Source of the DNA: Lewinellaceae bacterium
Lineage (GTDB): Bacteria > Bacteroidota > Bacteroidia > Chitinophagales > Saprospiraceae
Assembly: GCA_020636225.1 (NCBI GenBank)
Contig: JACJYI010000008.1
Coordinates: 62,001-126,000, forward strand
Direction of reading: 5' to 3'
Length of the DNA stretch: 64,000 nt
The notes beneath the pieces are model-generated. The model was not told where the DNA came from and searched no databases. It saw nothing but the letters and a program-made list of their open reading frames with translations. Positions 44,808 to 53,767 of the stretch are shown one piece after another. The position numbers and the translations under genes were made by a program. Each line of letters opens with the position of its first letter. Position 1 is the stretch's first letter.

Positions 44808-45518
44808 ATGACCAACAGCGAGGAACATTGGCTGGGCCCCTTCCGGCAACCACTCCTGACTGCCGTTTATATGGTCGCCTTGCTGATCCTGCTGCATGTC
44901 CTGCGGTTGTTGCATGTGTTGCCTTATTCGCCGGCGGATTGGGGGCTGTACCCGAGGAGAGTGTTCGGGTTGCACGGCATCCTGACGGCGCCGCTGGCTC
45001 ATAGCGGGTGGAAGCATCTGCTCTCGAATGCTGTGCCTTTGCTGGCCATGATCACCGTGATCTTTGCCTTTTTTCGCCGGGTCGCCTGGCAAGCGTTCAT
45101 CATGGTCTATCTCCTGACGGGGGTCGCGGTCTGGCTGATCGCACGGCCAGTGTTTCATGTCGGGGCCAGCGGGGTTGTATATGGTCTGGTGTCATTCGTT
45201 TTCTGGTCCGGCGTTTTTCGACGCAGTCTGAAGTCCATCGTCCTTTCCCTGATCGTGATCGTGGTCTATACGCCAATGTTTGCAGGTATCCTGCCCAATC
45301 AGGAAGGGATCTCGTGGGAAAGCCATCTGTTGGGTGGTGCCGTCGGGATCCTGGTGGCCTGGTGGTTCAAAGCCGAGTTGGAACCGGAGGAGTACAGGGA
45401 AGAATATGAACCTGATACCAGGTCCCGTTTCTTTGACCCGGATACCTTTGCCAAAACACGTGCTGAACGGGAACGGGAACAACTCTTCGGGCAAGATCGG
45501 GCACCGGGTGAATCGTGA
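44808..45518 (+). CDS. Rhomboid-family intramembrane serine protease
   Basis: A 236-residue membrane protein with about six hydrophobic segments. The catalytic Ser lies in VGASGVVYGL and the catalytic His in WESHLLGGAVG, and LAHSGWKHLLSNAVPL is the typical second helix region. The charged C-terminal tail is cytosolic. It cleaves membrane proteins within the bilayer; substrates are unknown. Gap of only 4 bases to the proline-rich protein gene. Confidence 0.92.
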   Translation: MTNSEEHWLGPFRQPLLTAVYMVALLILLHVLRLLHVLPYSPADWGLYPRRVFGLHGILTAPLAHSGWKHLLSNAVPLLAMITVIFAFFRRVAWQAFIMVYLLTGVAVWLIARPVFHVGASGVVYGLVSFVFWSGVFRRSLKSIVLSLIVIVVYTPMFAGILPNQEGISWESHLLGGAVGILVAWWFKAELEPEEYREEYEPDTRSRFFDPDTFAKTRAEREREQLFGQDRAPGES

Positions 45519-45540
45519 GGCCGCGAACATCCCTATCTTC

Positions 45541-47226
45541 ATGGCATCAGATCGATACCCAATGACGGCAAAACCAGTTCGTAAGACTCCTGAAGCACAA
45601 ACACCAGCCTGGCAGAAAGACATTCCGCGATACCTGGCGTTTCTCATTGTGCTATGCTTCCTGTTGATCCGGATCGGATTTCGCGAGATACCCATTGAAC
45701 GGGATGAGGGTTCGTATGCCTACATGGGGCAACTGGTGATGAAGGGGGAGGTTCCCTATCGCGATTTTTATGAAATGAAGCCGCCGGCCTTGTATTACAC
45801 ATATGGCGTGCTCAGTGCACTGTCAGGCGGAGATGTGGTGATCATGCATATCTGGATGGCCTTACTGGTCTCCATGGGGGGCATGTTGTTGTTCTATCTG
45901 GTCAGACGCTGGCTGGATGCAGGTGCCGGAGTGATCGCTACCCTGGCTTATCTGGTCCTGGCCATGACGCCCTATGCTTCCGGTTTTTCGATCCAGGCCG
46001 AGCACCTGGTCGCCTTCTTTGCGATCGCTGGTCTGTTGGCCTTGACCAGGGGGGTGCAGGCAGGCAATCGCCTCATGATCCTCCTGGCGGGAGTCCTGCT
46101 CTGCTACGGATTGCTGATCAAGCAGAATGGACTCTTTTTTGCCCTCCTGGCCATGACCCTGGTGCCAGCATTCCATCTTTCCGAGAACAGGTCCCAATGG
46201 TTGAGCAATTCTGTCCGGGACGGGCTCTGGTTAGCGGCAGGTGCTATGGTTCCCATGCTTGGTTTTGGACTCTTGATGGCCATACAGGGTACCCTGTCCG
46301 ATTTCTGGTTCTGGATCGTCGACTATCCGCAAGCCTATACCTCCAAGATCGATTGGGTCATGGGGAGGAATTTGCTGGAAAACAGTCTGTCCAGGATGTA
46401 TGATGGCTATGCGGCTTATTGGATCATGGGTTTGGCCGGTGCGGCAGGCATCTGGTTGGCTCCGATCGCCTGGTATAAGAAGTGGGCTGTCACGGGGTTT
46501 CTGTTGATGGCCATCCTCTCGGTCATGCCGGGGAAACGGTTTTACGGCCACTATTTCCTGCACTTCATTCCGGCGTTGGCCATTGGTGCCGCCGGATTGG
46601 TCTTTGCCGTCAGTGAATGGGGCAGTCGTCTCCTCCCATCCATGAAGAATTGGCTGGCACCGGCATTGGCCGTCATCCTGATGATCACCACCCTGGCCGC
46701 ACATGAAGCGTATTACTTTCGTCCGAATTTCAACAAGATCCTGCAGCAGACCTATGGCTCGAATCCATTTCCCGAGTCGAGGAAGCTGGCAGATTTTCTG
46801 TCGGCCCGCTACCAGGAGGGAGACGGCTTGCTGGTCCTGGGGTCTGAGCCTCAATTGTATGCCTACACGCAGGCCGAGTGCCCGACACGACATCATTTCA
46901 TGGGGTTTCTCCTGAAGAACCATCCCAAAGAGAAAGAATGGCAGCAGGAAGTCATCGATGCAGTGGAGGCCAAACCCCCGAAGTATGTGGTATGGGTCCA
47001 GCATCCCCTGAGCTGGCTGCCATCACCGGAAGCGGACCAGAATATCATCAACTGGGGGTGGTCGCTGATCCATCGGGACTATACGCCCATCGCCTGGTAT
47101 GATCAGACGGAAGGTCAGTCATTCAGCAGCATCGAGGGCGCTGAAGCGGCATCCTATCAGGCCCGCAGCAAACAGTACATGGTCCTTCTGGAGCGAACCT
47201 CGGGCGCTGGTGGACCGCCAAATTGA
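45541..47226 (+). CDS. GT-C glycosyltransferase, family 39 type
   Basis: A 561-residue polytopic membrane protein with about 10-12 hydrophobic segments. The N-terminal loop RDEGSYAYMGQLVMKGEVPY and YEMKPPALYY resemble the catalytic Asp-containing loop of ArnT/PMT-type (GT39/GT83) transferases that use polyprenyl-phosphate sugars. The C-terminal ~170 residues form a soluble periplasmic domain. The ATG at 45541 follows the rhomboid stop by 22 bases. Acceptor unknown; glycosylation of surface polymers or proteins is inferred. Confidence 0.82.
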   Translation: MASDRYPMTAKPVRKTPEAQTPAWQKDIPRYLAFLIVLCFLLIRIGFREIPIERDEGSYAYMGQLVMKGEVPYRDFYEMKPPALYYTYGVLSALSGGDVVIMHIWMALLVSMGGMLLFYLVRRWLDAGAGVIATLAYLVLAMTPYASGFSIQAEHLVAFFAIAGLLALTRGVQAGNRLMILLAGVLLCYGLLIKQNGLFFALLAMTLVPAFHLSENRSQWLSNSVRDGLWLAAGAMVPMLGFGLLMAIQGTLSDFWFWIVDYPQAYTSKIDWVMGRNLLENSLSRMYDGYAAYWIMGLAGAAGIWLAPIAWYKKWAVTGFLLMAILSVMPGKRFYGHYFLHFIPALAIGAAGLVFAVSEWGSRLLPSMKNWLAPALAVILMITTLAAHEAYYFRPNFNKILQQTYGSNPFPESRKLADFLSARYQEGDGLLVLGSEPQLYAYTQAECPTRHHFMGFLLKNHPKEKEWQQEVIDAVEAKPPKYVVWVQHPLSWLPSPEADQNIINWGWSLIHRDYTPIAWYDQTEGQSFSSIEGAEAASYQARSKQYMVLLERTSGAGGPPN

Positions 47227-47280
47227 TCAGGGAGTGCATTTTGATTGGAACAAATCTGATCACCGGACGTAGGACAAATG

Positions 47281-47685
47281 ATGTATCCCAAGCCACACCA
47301 GATCCAGTTCAAAAAGGTCGGTCAACCGGCTGAAGGTTATATTTCGATCGCTGAATTCGAAGATGTAATTCCATTTGTGGTCAAGCGGACGTTCTGGACT
47401 TACTATACCCCGGAGAATGTGATCAGGGGGCGTCATGCCCATCATCAGACCGAGCAGGTGCTGATCGCCGTAGCCGGCAGGATCACGGTCCGAACAGAAT
47501 CGGTCAGCGGAGAGATGCATGAATTCCTGCTGGATTCCCCGGACATGGGCGTCTATATCCCGCCAGATTGCTGGCATACCATGCAGTATTCGCACAATGC
47601 GGTCCAGATGGTCTTTGCCTCCACACACTATGATGAGCAGGACTATATCCGGGACTATGAAACTTTTCAAAAGTTGCGCAAATAA
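47281..47685 (+). CDS. FdtA/QdtA-type sugar 3,4-ketoisomerase (cupin)
   Basis: A 134-residue single-domain cupin. The motif VIRGRHAHHQTEQVLIAVAG is the signature of FdtA/QdtA enzymes, which move the keto group of dTDP-4-keto-6-deoxyglucose from C4 to C3 before amination. The start could also be the preceding ATG at 47278. The matching aminotransferase lies at 53768 and a hexapeptide acyltransferase at 52259. RmlA and RmlB are not in the window. Confidence 0.88.
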   Translation: MYPKPHQIQFKKVGQPAEGYISIAEFEDVIPFVVKRTFWTYYTPENVIRGRHAHHQTEQVLIAVAGRITVRTESVSGEMHEFLLDSPDMGVYIPPDCWHTMQYSHNAVQMVFASTHYDEQDYIRDYETFQKLRK

Positions 47686-47830
47686 TCCAATCTCCGCTCA
47701 GGTGGGCACTTCCCAGATGAGCCTGCAGATTATGACTTGCCGTGTAAGAGAAACTCTGCATAGTCGCCTTAGCTCACTTAAATAGGTTCTGGTATTGGAA
47801 GTAAGATTCACCTCTGAATGCTATTCTTCT
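47686..47830. other. Gap between the ketoisomerase and the adhesin fragment
   Basis: This 145-base gap separates convergent genes. No open frame, hairpin with T-tract or promoter box was found. It is where the AT-rich region begins. Confidence 0.6.
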
Positions 47831-49000
47831 CTATTTTGCTATTGTAATATCACCTTCAAGTATCGCTGAATTTCCACCTACGGAAACAAATAGCAAGTAA
47901 TATACATAGACTCCATTTTCCATCTCTTTTCCCTTATGTGTTCCATCCCATCCTATTTCATCTGGGGAGAAATTAGTTGCTTCAAATACACATTCACCCC
48001 ATCTGTCAAAAATTCTGAATAGTTTAAAATCGCCAATAAATTCAGGATGAGGGTAAATTCGCAATATGTCATTCAAGCCATCATTATTGGGTGAAAATAC
48101 ATTAGGGATGTATATTGGGCATCCCTCTTGCAGGATTACAACTGTAGTGTCAGTCAAGCACTCAGCTTCATCGATAACCTTAATGTCATATTCTCCGGAT
48201 GATAATCCATCTATTGAAAAACTTGATTGAAAGGTTCCTCCATTTATAGAGACTAGTGACACTCCCGTGCCACCTAAGACATTAAAGGTTAAGCCTCCGT
48301 TGCTTTCTCCGCAATCTGCTGGAGTGCTCTCGATTAGTTCAATAGACATTTCAGATGAGCTTTTTATTTCAACTTCATTTGTGAACACACAACCATTTCC
48401 ATCCTTAATTGAAATGGTATAGTCGCCAGGCGCTAAGTGTTGAAAGAAATTTTCTTGTTGAAAGTCAAGCCCATTAATTGAAAATGACAAATTACTTCCA
48501 CTTGCCTCTATTTTTATCATGCCATTGACTTCGCCACATGAAGTATGGATTATTTCAACTGATTCAAGCATTGGCAATTCGCTTTCCTCAATTTTTATTG
48601 TTGTCGTGTCTTGGCATCCGTAAATGTCTTTGACCAGTATGGTGTAATTTCCGGCGGCTAAATTTTTAAAATAATTAGATTCTTGGAAGGCAAATCCATC
48701 AATGGAGTATTTTGTATCAATTCCACCTATAACATTTACTAAAATTGATCCATTGTCTTTATTGCAATATGCATTGGTTATATCAACATTGATGATTGAG
48801 GGGTATTCCTCTGATTTCATCTCTAGGCTAATTGAGTCAATGCAACCAACATTGTCACTGATTATTATTGTGTAGACCCCTTCAGTTAACGATGTAAAAC
48901 TTTGGGATGTTTGGAAATTAACTCCATCGATTGAATATTTATATGGTGGCACTCCACTAGCAGCAGAAATTTCTATAGTTCCGTTGTCCTGCCCGCAAGT
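47831..49000 (-). pseudogene. C-terminal part of IS-disrupted SprB-repeat surface protein (type B T9SS)
   Basis: 389 codons plus stop, continuing the protein begun at 52177 after the IS3 element. It contains the remainder of SprB repeat 3 and complete repeats 4-6; each has the pattern SCGxxNGxxxI ... YSIDGxxFQ ... GxYTIxIxDxxGC. It ends with a gliding-motility/CHU_C type B sorting domain (NVFSPNNDGLND ... FDRWGECVFEA ... WDGTHKGKEMENGVYVYYL). Alone it lacks a start and signal peptide; the Met at 49015 is inside the IS. See 50306-52177 for the other half. Confidence 0.92.
48998..49000. repeat. Target-site duplication AGT, left copy
   Basis: AGT directly precedes the TG of the element at 49001 and recurs at 50309-50311 after its CA end. 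Three bases is usual for IS3-family insertions. Confidence 0.9.
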
Positions 49001-49030
49001 TGAAGTACTCCCCATTGGAGTAGCCAGTTA
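49001..49030. repeat. IS3 element left inverted repeat
   Basis: Starts TGAAGTACTCCCCA and continues GGAGTAGCCAGTTA; pairs with the complement of 50276-50308, with a 3-base length difference. Confidence 0.88.
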
Positions 49031-49130
49031 GAAGATATTCTTAGGTGATAAAATTAATGTCATAATCATCATCATTTTTCTTTTTTGCTTCTTTTTTCTT
49101 TTGTGAGTAACTCGATTTTTTGTGGATAAA

Positions 49131-49940
49131 TCAAGCTGCTATTGAGTAAAACAGTTCTGTCGGTTTGCGGCGCGCTATTCCTTGATGTGAATTCATGTTG
49201 TACTCTTCGAAGTACTGTTTCAACCCCTTGTAAAGCTCCTGTCCATCTTCGGCCGGATGAAGATACACATAGTCGTACTTCACACTCCGCCATAGGCGTT
49301 CGATAAAGACATTGTCCAAAGCTCGTCCTTTTCCGTCCATGCTGATCCGGATTTCTGAGCGCTCCAGGTATCCGACCCATTCTTTGCAGGTAAATTGGCT
49401 GCCTTGATCCGAGTTCACGATCTCTGGCTTCCCATATTTGGCTATCGCTTGTCTGAGAACTCTATGGCTGCTTTCAGCGTCCAGACTGTTACTCAGATCC
49501 CAGCCAACCACATATCGACTGTATAGGTCAATGATAGCCGTCAGATACTGAAAGCCTTTTGCCATGGGGATGTAGGTGATGTCAATTGCCCATACCTGAT
49601 TTGGCCTGTTCACTTCCATTCCGCGTATCAAATAGGGATGGACATACTTGATATGGCCTCGACGACTCAAGTTGGGCTTGGGATAGATCGCCATCAACCC
49701 CATCTTCCTCATCAATCGTCTGATCCGTTTCTCGTTGACCAGATATCCTTCATCCTTCAGGTGGTCCTGCATGCGCAGGATTCCGTGTGAAGGCTTGTTC
49801 AGGTACCGTTCATCCAGTATTCGCATGATCGACAGGTTCTCAACACTTTCCTTGCGCTTTGGTGTGTTCAACCGATTCCTGTTGACTCCCAGTAGATCGC
49901 ATTGGCGACGGATACTCATTTTTGACTTTGATTCCACCAT
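49131..49940 (-). CDS. IS3-family transposase OrfB (DDE integrase)
   Basis: 269 residues from the ATG at 49940. An HTH_21-type N-terminal part (MSIRRQCDLLGVNRNRL) precedes an rve integrase core with the DDE triad: Asp in WAIDITY, Asp in VNSDQGSQF and Glu 35 residues on in NVFIERLWRSVKYD. The YNxxxxHQGI motif ends the core. It is in the -1 frame relative to OrfA and is probably made mainly as an OrfAB fusion by slippage. Confidence 0.95.
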   Translation of the reverse strand: MVESKSKMSIRRQCDLLGVNRNRLNTPKRKESVENLSIMRILDERYLNKPSHGILRMQDHLKDEGYLVNEKRIRRLMRKMGLMAIYPKPNLSRRGHIKYVHPYLIRGMEVNRPNQVWAIDITYIPMAKGFQYLTAIIDLYSRYVVGWDLSNSLDAESSHRVLRQAIAKYGKPEIVNSDQGSQFTCKEWVGYLERSEIRISMDGKGRALDNVFIERLWRSVKYDYVYLHPAEDGQELYKGLKQYFEEYNMNSHQGIARRKPTELFYSIAA

Positions 49941-49951
49941 AGCCTTACGAT

Positions 49952-50245
49952 CTACATCAGACCGGTTTTGCGCAAGCTTTTTTTTAGAAAGTCACGATCC
50001 ATCTCCAGCTGCCCGATCTTGGCGTACAACTTTTCGATATCAACCTTTGGATCACCGGTATCACCACCTCCTTTCTCGAAGACCTTTTCTGCATTGGCTT
50101 GGAATTCCTGCTTCCACTTGGTGATCAGATTGGGATGGATATCATATCGGGCAGCCAGATCTGACAGGCTCTCCCGTTCTCTCAAGGCAGCTAGGGCTAC
50201 CTGGGCCTTGAAGGCCGCTGTAAACTTTCGTCTTGTACGTTTCAT
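49952..50245 (-). CDS. IS3-family transposase OrfA (HTH)
   Basis: 97 residues. An HTH_Tnp_1 domain (RRKFTAAFKAQVALAALRE ... LAARYDIHPNLITKWKQEF) binds the inverted repeats, and a coiled-coil (KLYAKIGQLEMDRDFLKK) mediates dimerisation. It ends 12 bases upstream of the OrfB ATG. The run of eight A residues at 49978-49985 (minus strand, within the LKKS codons) is the likely -1 frameshift site. Confidence 0.95.
   Translation of the reverse strand: MKRTRRKFTAAFKAQVALAALRERESLSDLAARYDIHPNLITKWKQEFQANAEKVFEKGGGDTGDPKVDIEKLYAKIGQLEMDRDFLKKSLRKTGLM
49978..49985 (-). promoter_or_regulatory. Likely -1 programmed frameshift site of the IS element
   Basis: AAAAAAAA in OrfA on the minus strand. After a -1 slip the frame reads KLAQNRSDVDRKA and runs without stop into OrfB, so an OrfAB fusion is possible as in other IS3 elements. 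Confidence 0.8.
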
Positions 50246-50275
50246 ATGCCACTGTTAAGTTAGGTACTTTCACCT

Positions 50276-50308
50276 TAACTGGTGGCTCCGTTTTTGGGGA
50301 GTAGCTCA
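50276..50308. repeat. IS3 element right inverted repeat
   Basis: The reverse complement starts TGAGCTACTCCCCA and continues CGGAGCCACCAGTTA, matching the left end. Confidence 0.88.
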
Positions 50309-52177
50309 AGTAGCTGGAGTGGAAGAAATGGAACTGATATAAGGCGAAACACTAGGTCCAATTTCTTCAATCGTCATTACTGAGCATCCTAGAGAATCAA
50401 TAACTGTGATAATATAAGTACCGCTATTCAGATTGTTGAAAGAATTTTCTTGTTGAAAATTCATTTCGTCAATAGAATAAATTAATTGGCCTGTTCCGTT
50501 TGATGCCAATATTTCTAAATTGCCGTTTCCCTTACCACAAGATGTATGTACAATCTGAACATTGTCAATTACAGGCGTATTTGTTGATTTTAGTTCAACT
50601 AATTCACTTGTTGTACATCCATTGCTATCCTTCAAGACAATTTCATAAATTCCTGATGCTAAATTTACAATTTGACTACTGAGTTGAAATGTAACGCCAC
50701 CATCAATAGAATACTGATATGGCATCGTGCCGCCCGAACCGACAATAGATATGGAGCCACTATCAATACTGCAGAGATGAGTTAATTGTATGTCTGTTAT
50801 CTCAAGTTGATCTGGTATGGAAACAAAGATTTGCTTAGAATATACAATGTCACTTCCTTGGCAATCGGAAGATACATGTGCTTCAAACTTGTATAAGCCG
50901 GTAGAGTTGACTTGAATTTGTGTTGTGGTTTGATTTGGTATTAAAATATTGTTGAAGTACCATTGATAAATGATGCTGTCGCCAACAATGTCTGCAATAA
51001 CGTTGATATCTGCTGTGCCATCGCAATTCTTTAAAGTTGATATTAGTTGTATTGTTTGCTCAGGGTAAAAGTAGCTTGGAATTAAATTTGGCAAGCCCAG
51101 GGCGCTTTCCTTCCCTCCCAAATAGAAATCATCTTCAATGAAATTACATGATGCGCCGAGTTCATTTGGATTGTGTATGACAGACAAGTAGTCGCTATTA
51201 TCTTTTGCAATATAAATTTTTCCATTTGGTGCATTTTGAATTGCCCCAAAATAGCTTGAGCTACCTTCGGCAATAATAATTACCGAATTGATTATTTCCT
51301 GTGCTGTAGGTAAATCAAGATTTGCTTGAAATAATATCGGAGAATTTTGAACACCAGCAATGTATAGGCGGGTTCCGTCGGGAGAAAATTCAACGCCATA
51401 TGGGTTGTCAAATTTAGTATTTGTAAATTTTATCGGGTTAGAAATTTCTCCTGTTTCATTGTTAAAATCGAACAATTCGAAAAAATTACCGGCATCAACA
51501 CCCAAAGCTATTTGTGAGCCACTTGGAGAGCTTTTCATGTAGCCTATTGCACCTGATGCAGTAGAGGGATGAGTTGTTCCAATTGATATTGTCTTTGATG
51601 AAGAAATTCCAGAATTTGAGATCTCCCAGACTACAAAGTTGTTATTGCCATATTCGTGAGCTATTAACCAATAATCATGTTTATTACAATGTGGAATTGC
51701 GGTAATTTTTTCAGTGCATTGATTTAACAGAACATTATTCGAAGATACTAATCCGCCTAGTCCTCCATTCAAGGTCATGTCAACCACAGCATATCGTAAT
51801 CCACCACTTTTTCCCTGGTCATCAACAGAAAACACATATAGTAGTTCAGCTGAATTTGGAAATGGCACTATCAGCCCAGATTGAGTGGCCGAATTACTGC
51901 CTCCCAGATTTATTGCACCTGGGATGATATCATGGTTTTTATTCCATATTTTCTGACCATCAGTGTATATCATTATTTTGCCAAATGTATCGCAAATTGT
52001 TGCGCATCCTTCCCAATTATTTAAAGCCCCATCTGATAATGGAGATGGTGGGGTTACATTGAAATCAATGCCTGCATTTCTTCCAAAGTACCAGGTATTA
52101 GTTCTGCTCAAATTTTGGGAAGAGAGGCATGTAGTTGTGAGCATCACAAGCCAAAATGTAAATTGAATAAATTTCAT
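50306..52177 (-). pseudogene. N-terminal part of IS-disrupted SprB-repeat surface protein
   Basis: 623 codons from ATG 52177 up to a TGA supplied by the IS. The signal peptide ends CLSSQN. Residues ~25-350 look like a WD40/PQQ-type beta-propeller (LWYVFSVDDQG-like ELLYVFSVDD, ASGAIGYMKSSPSGSQIAL, NPYGVEFSPDGTRLYIAG), followed by an Ig-like segment and two full SprB repeats plus the start of a third. SprB is the mobile adhesin of gliding in Flavobacterium johnsoniae. Removing the element and one AGT joins this part to 47831-49000 in frame (1011 residues) and gives STPATCGQDNG at the junction, parallel to STPADCGESNG in repeat 6. Confidence 0.93.
50309..50311. repeat. Target-site duplication AGT, right copy
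   Basis: Second AGT flanking the IS3 element; its complement is the Thr codon ACT at the join. Confidence 0.9.
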
Positions 52178-52258
52178 GTTAGCTTATTTATATATTGGTA
52201 AGATGTTTTTACTGGGGAAGAGGGAAGTCGTACTTACAGTCTTGTAATGCGCAACTGA

Positions 52259-53047
52259 TCACGAGAGAGTAGTTTTATTAAATTCATTTAATTTCCATTC
52301 TTGATATCCAATCCCTTCCCATGGCATGCCCCTTTCAAAATTGTACATCCATGGGTAATGTATTTTTCCTTCTTTTTCTTTTGATTGGATTTCCCTAACG
52401 GAGCATATCGCTTTTGCAGGCGAACCGACAATAACTAATTCATTTGCAAAATTCTTGTTCACTGTTGAATTGGCGCCAATAAGGCAGTTTTGTCCAATTT
52501 CAACCATTGGAAGTATTATAGAGTGAACAGCTATTTGCGTATAATCACCAATGGTAGGACCTTGGCAAATGTTAGATGGAGGGTGTGGGTCATTTGTGAA
52601 AACAACATATGGATAAATGAAAACAAAGTTTCCAATAGTAGATTTTTGGCCTATGTGAACATTGCTATGAAGTCTACAGTAATCGCCAAAAGTTGCATGA
52701 CCTTGGATGTCAGATAGAGTTCCGATTGAAAGATTTGTCCCGGCAGTTACATTTTCTCTGATAGTTACACGATGTCCACAAGAAAAATTATCCCCGAAAT
52801 TGCTTCCAGCATATAGTATTGTATGACTTCTGATTAAGGAATTTGCTCCAATTTTCGTCATTGGATTTTTGTAATTCTCGTCAGAGTAGTAAGAATTCAG
52901 AGGTTCGCCAAGCACACAGTCATTACATATAATAGAATTGTCGCCAATTTCTACATTGTCATAAATGACAGTATTGTCCCCAATTTTAATATTGGCTCCA
53001 ATTGTTGCAGATGGGGAAATGAATATATTTCTATTGTTGAACTTCAT
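52259..53047 (-). CDS. Left-handed beta-helix (hexapeptide) acyltransferase
   Basis: 262 residues from ATG 53047; an in-frame GTG 18 bases upstream is less likely. Residues ~10-215 are hexapeptide repeats (IGANIKIGDNTVIYDNVEIGDN ...) of the LbH acetyl/acyltransferase family, with a candidate catalytic His in LHSNVHIGQKS and a C-terminal helix. The family N- or O-acylates sugars in polysaccharide precursors. With an FdtA-type isomerase and FdtB-type aminotransferase nearby it is a candidate FdtC/QdtC-type dTDP-amino-sugar acyltransferase (inference). It is AT-rich and 81 bases upstream of the disrupted adhesin on the same strand. Confidence 0.8.
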   Translation of the reverse strand: MKFNNRNIFISPSATIGANIKIGDNTVIYDNVEIGDNSIICNDCVLGEPLNSYYSDENYKNPMTKIGANSLIRSHTILYAGSNFGDNFSCGHRVTIRENVTAGTNLSIGTLSDIQGHATFGDYCRLHSNVHIGQKSTIGNFVFIYPYVVFTNDPHPPSNICQGPTIGDYTQIAVHSIILPMVEIGQNCLIGANSTVNKNFANELVIVGSPAKAICSVREIQSKEKEGKIHYPWMYNFERGMPWEGIGYQEWKLNEFNKTTLS

Positions 53048-53369
53048 TCTGATGAATTTTATCACTTTGTTGATGTCGCTGTAGGCTCAATGGGAAGTTA
53101 AAGATTCATAGTTCCATTTTTTACACATCGTCCTAGGGATGTGCATTTGCTAGACTAACCGATTCCCATTGACTATTTGGTTAGATGTTCCTGCTTTCCC
53201 GGTCCTGGCACTGGGTCAAGTAGCCTTTCAAAGATAAGGTATTCAAACATCTTATACATAGTGATTTTGAATTTATCAGCGTTGATGGCAGGATTGGGCG
53301 ATTGGATGTTTATGTCGGGGTTGAAGCATGAGCTTACCTTTTGGGCTGGTTACCCGTACTTGAGTCTTT

Positions 53370-53392
53370 ATCGTACCTATTCAGGGTACGAT
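53370..53392. promoter_or_regulatory. Intergenic hairpin
   Basis: A perfect 8-bp stem (ATCGTACC/GGTACGAT) around a 7-base loop, with no T-tract. Confidence 0.5.
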
Positions 53393-53573
53393 TGGGCATT
53401 AGTTTGGTTCTTGTTTTGTTCAGTAAGATTCGTTCATTAGGGTCCAATCCAGTTCATCTTACTACTGATCTCTCGGGTACAGGTTTTCCAAATTCCCGTA
53501 GTTGACTTCATAGATTGAATCCAGGGAATCATGAATCCTTCACCATTTTCAAAGGTTGGGTTCCAGATGTATT

Positions 53574-53601
53574 GTGAAAGTCTACAAGTTGTAGATTTCA
53601 C
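53574..53601. promoter_or_regulatory. Large intergenic palindrome
   Basis: GTGAAA-g-TCTACAA around a central G pairs with TTGTAGA-TTTCAC, 13 bp on each arm with a single bulged base. There is no downstream T-tract. It lies 167 bases before the aminotransferase start and resembles a repressor operator or RNA hairpin. Confidence 0.55.
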
Positions 53602-53767
53602 TAATGTACTGATAAATGTTTGTGTAAAGGTCTTTTAATCAAATGCTTGTGTGGTTTCATTAAGGCTATCCCGGGTGGGATTGCTTAGAGTCATTGGACC
53701 TGTTATCTTTAACCTGATATTGGTTTTTGCACTTTCTACATCAATCATCGTATTCCCTTCTCGTCAG

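Larger units (their letters stand above)
49001..50308 (-). mobile_element. Complete IS3-family insertion sequence (1308 bp)
   Basis: The ends read TG...CA. The left end (49001-49030) starts TGAAGTACTCCCCA and the right end, read inward from 50308, starts TGAGCTACTCCCCA; both continue with a GGAG ... CCAGTTA match, giving imperfect inverted repeats of about 30 bp. A 3-bp AGT duplication flanks it. It carries OrfA and OrfB in overlapping phase with a slippery A8 run. All transposase catalytic residues are present, so the element looks active and recent. It interrupts a SprB-repeat protein gene in phase. Confidence 0.96.
53048..53767. other. ~720-bp gene-free, hairpin-rich region
   Basis: No frame here has convincing coding character. 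A forward frame at 53177-53440 would encode 87 residues but has no recognisable similarity, RBS or promoter. The region is AT-rich and holds several dyads: CACATC/GATGTG at 53124-53143, CTAACC/GGTTAG at 53155-53184, ATCGTACC/GGTACGAT at 53370-53392, and a long palindrome at 53574-53601. It separates divergent acyltransferase and aminotransferase genes. A structured RNA, regulatory region or remnant of an eroded gene are possible. Confidence 0.55.

Noticed and set aside
49001..49024. A 6-base repeat AGTAGC at 49019 and 50309 as the target duplication
   Set aside because: It gave ends without TG...CA and weak inverted repeats. Moving the end to 49001 gives strong inverted repeats, a 3-bp AGT duplication and an exact SprB repeat, which is much better.
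49072..49380. An additional reverse frame overlapping the end of the transposase OrfB
   Set aside because: It lies in another frame across the transposase end and the IS terminus and has no independent evidence.
53177..53440. An 87-codon forward frame in the gene-free region
   Set aside because: No recognisable similarity, no -7 box or RBS, and it runs through a hairpin; it looks like a chance frame.
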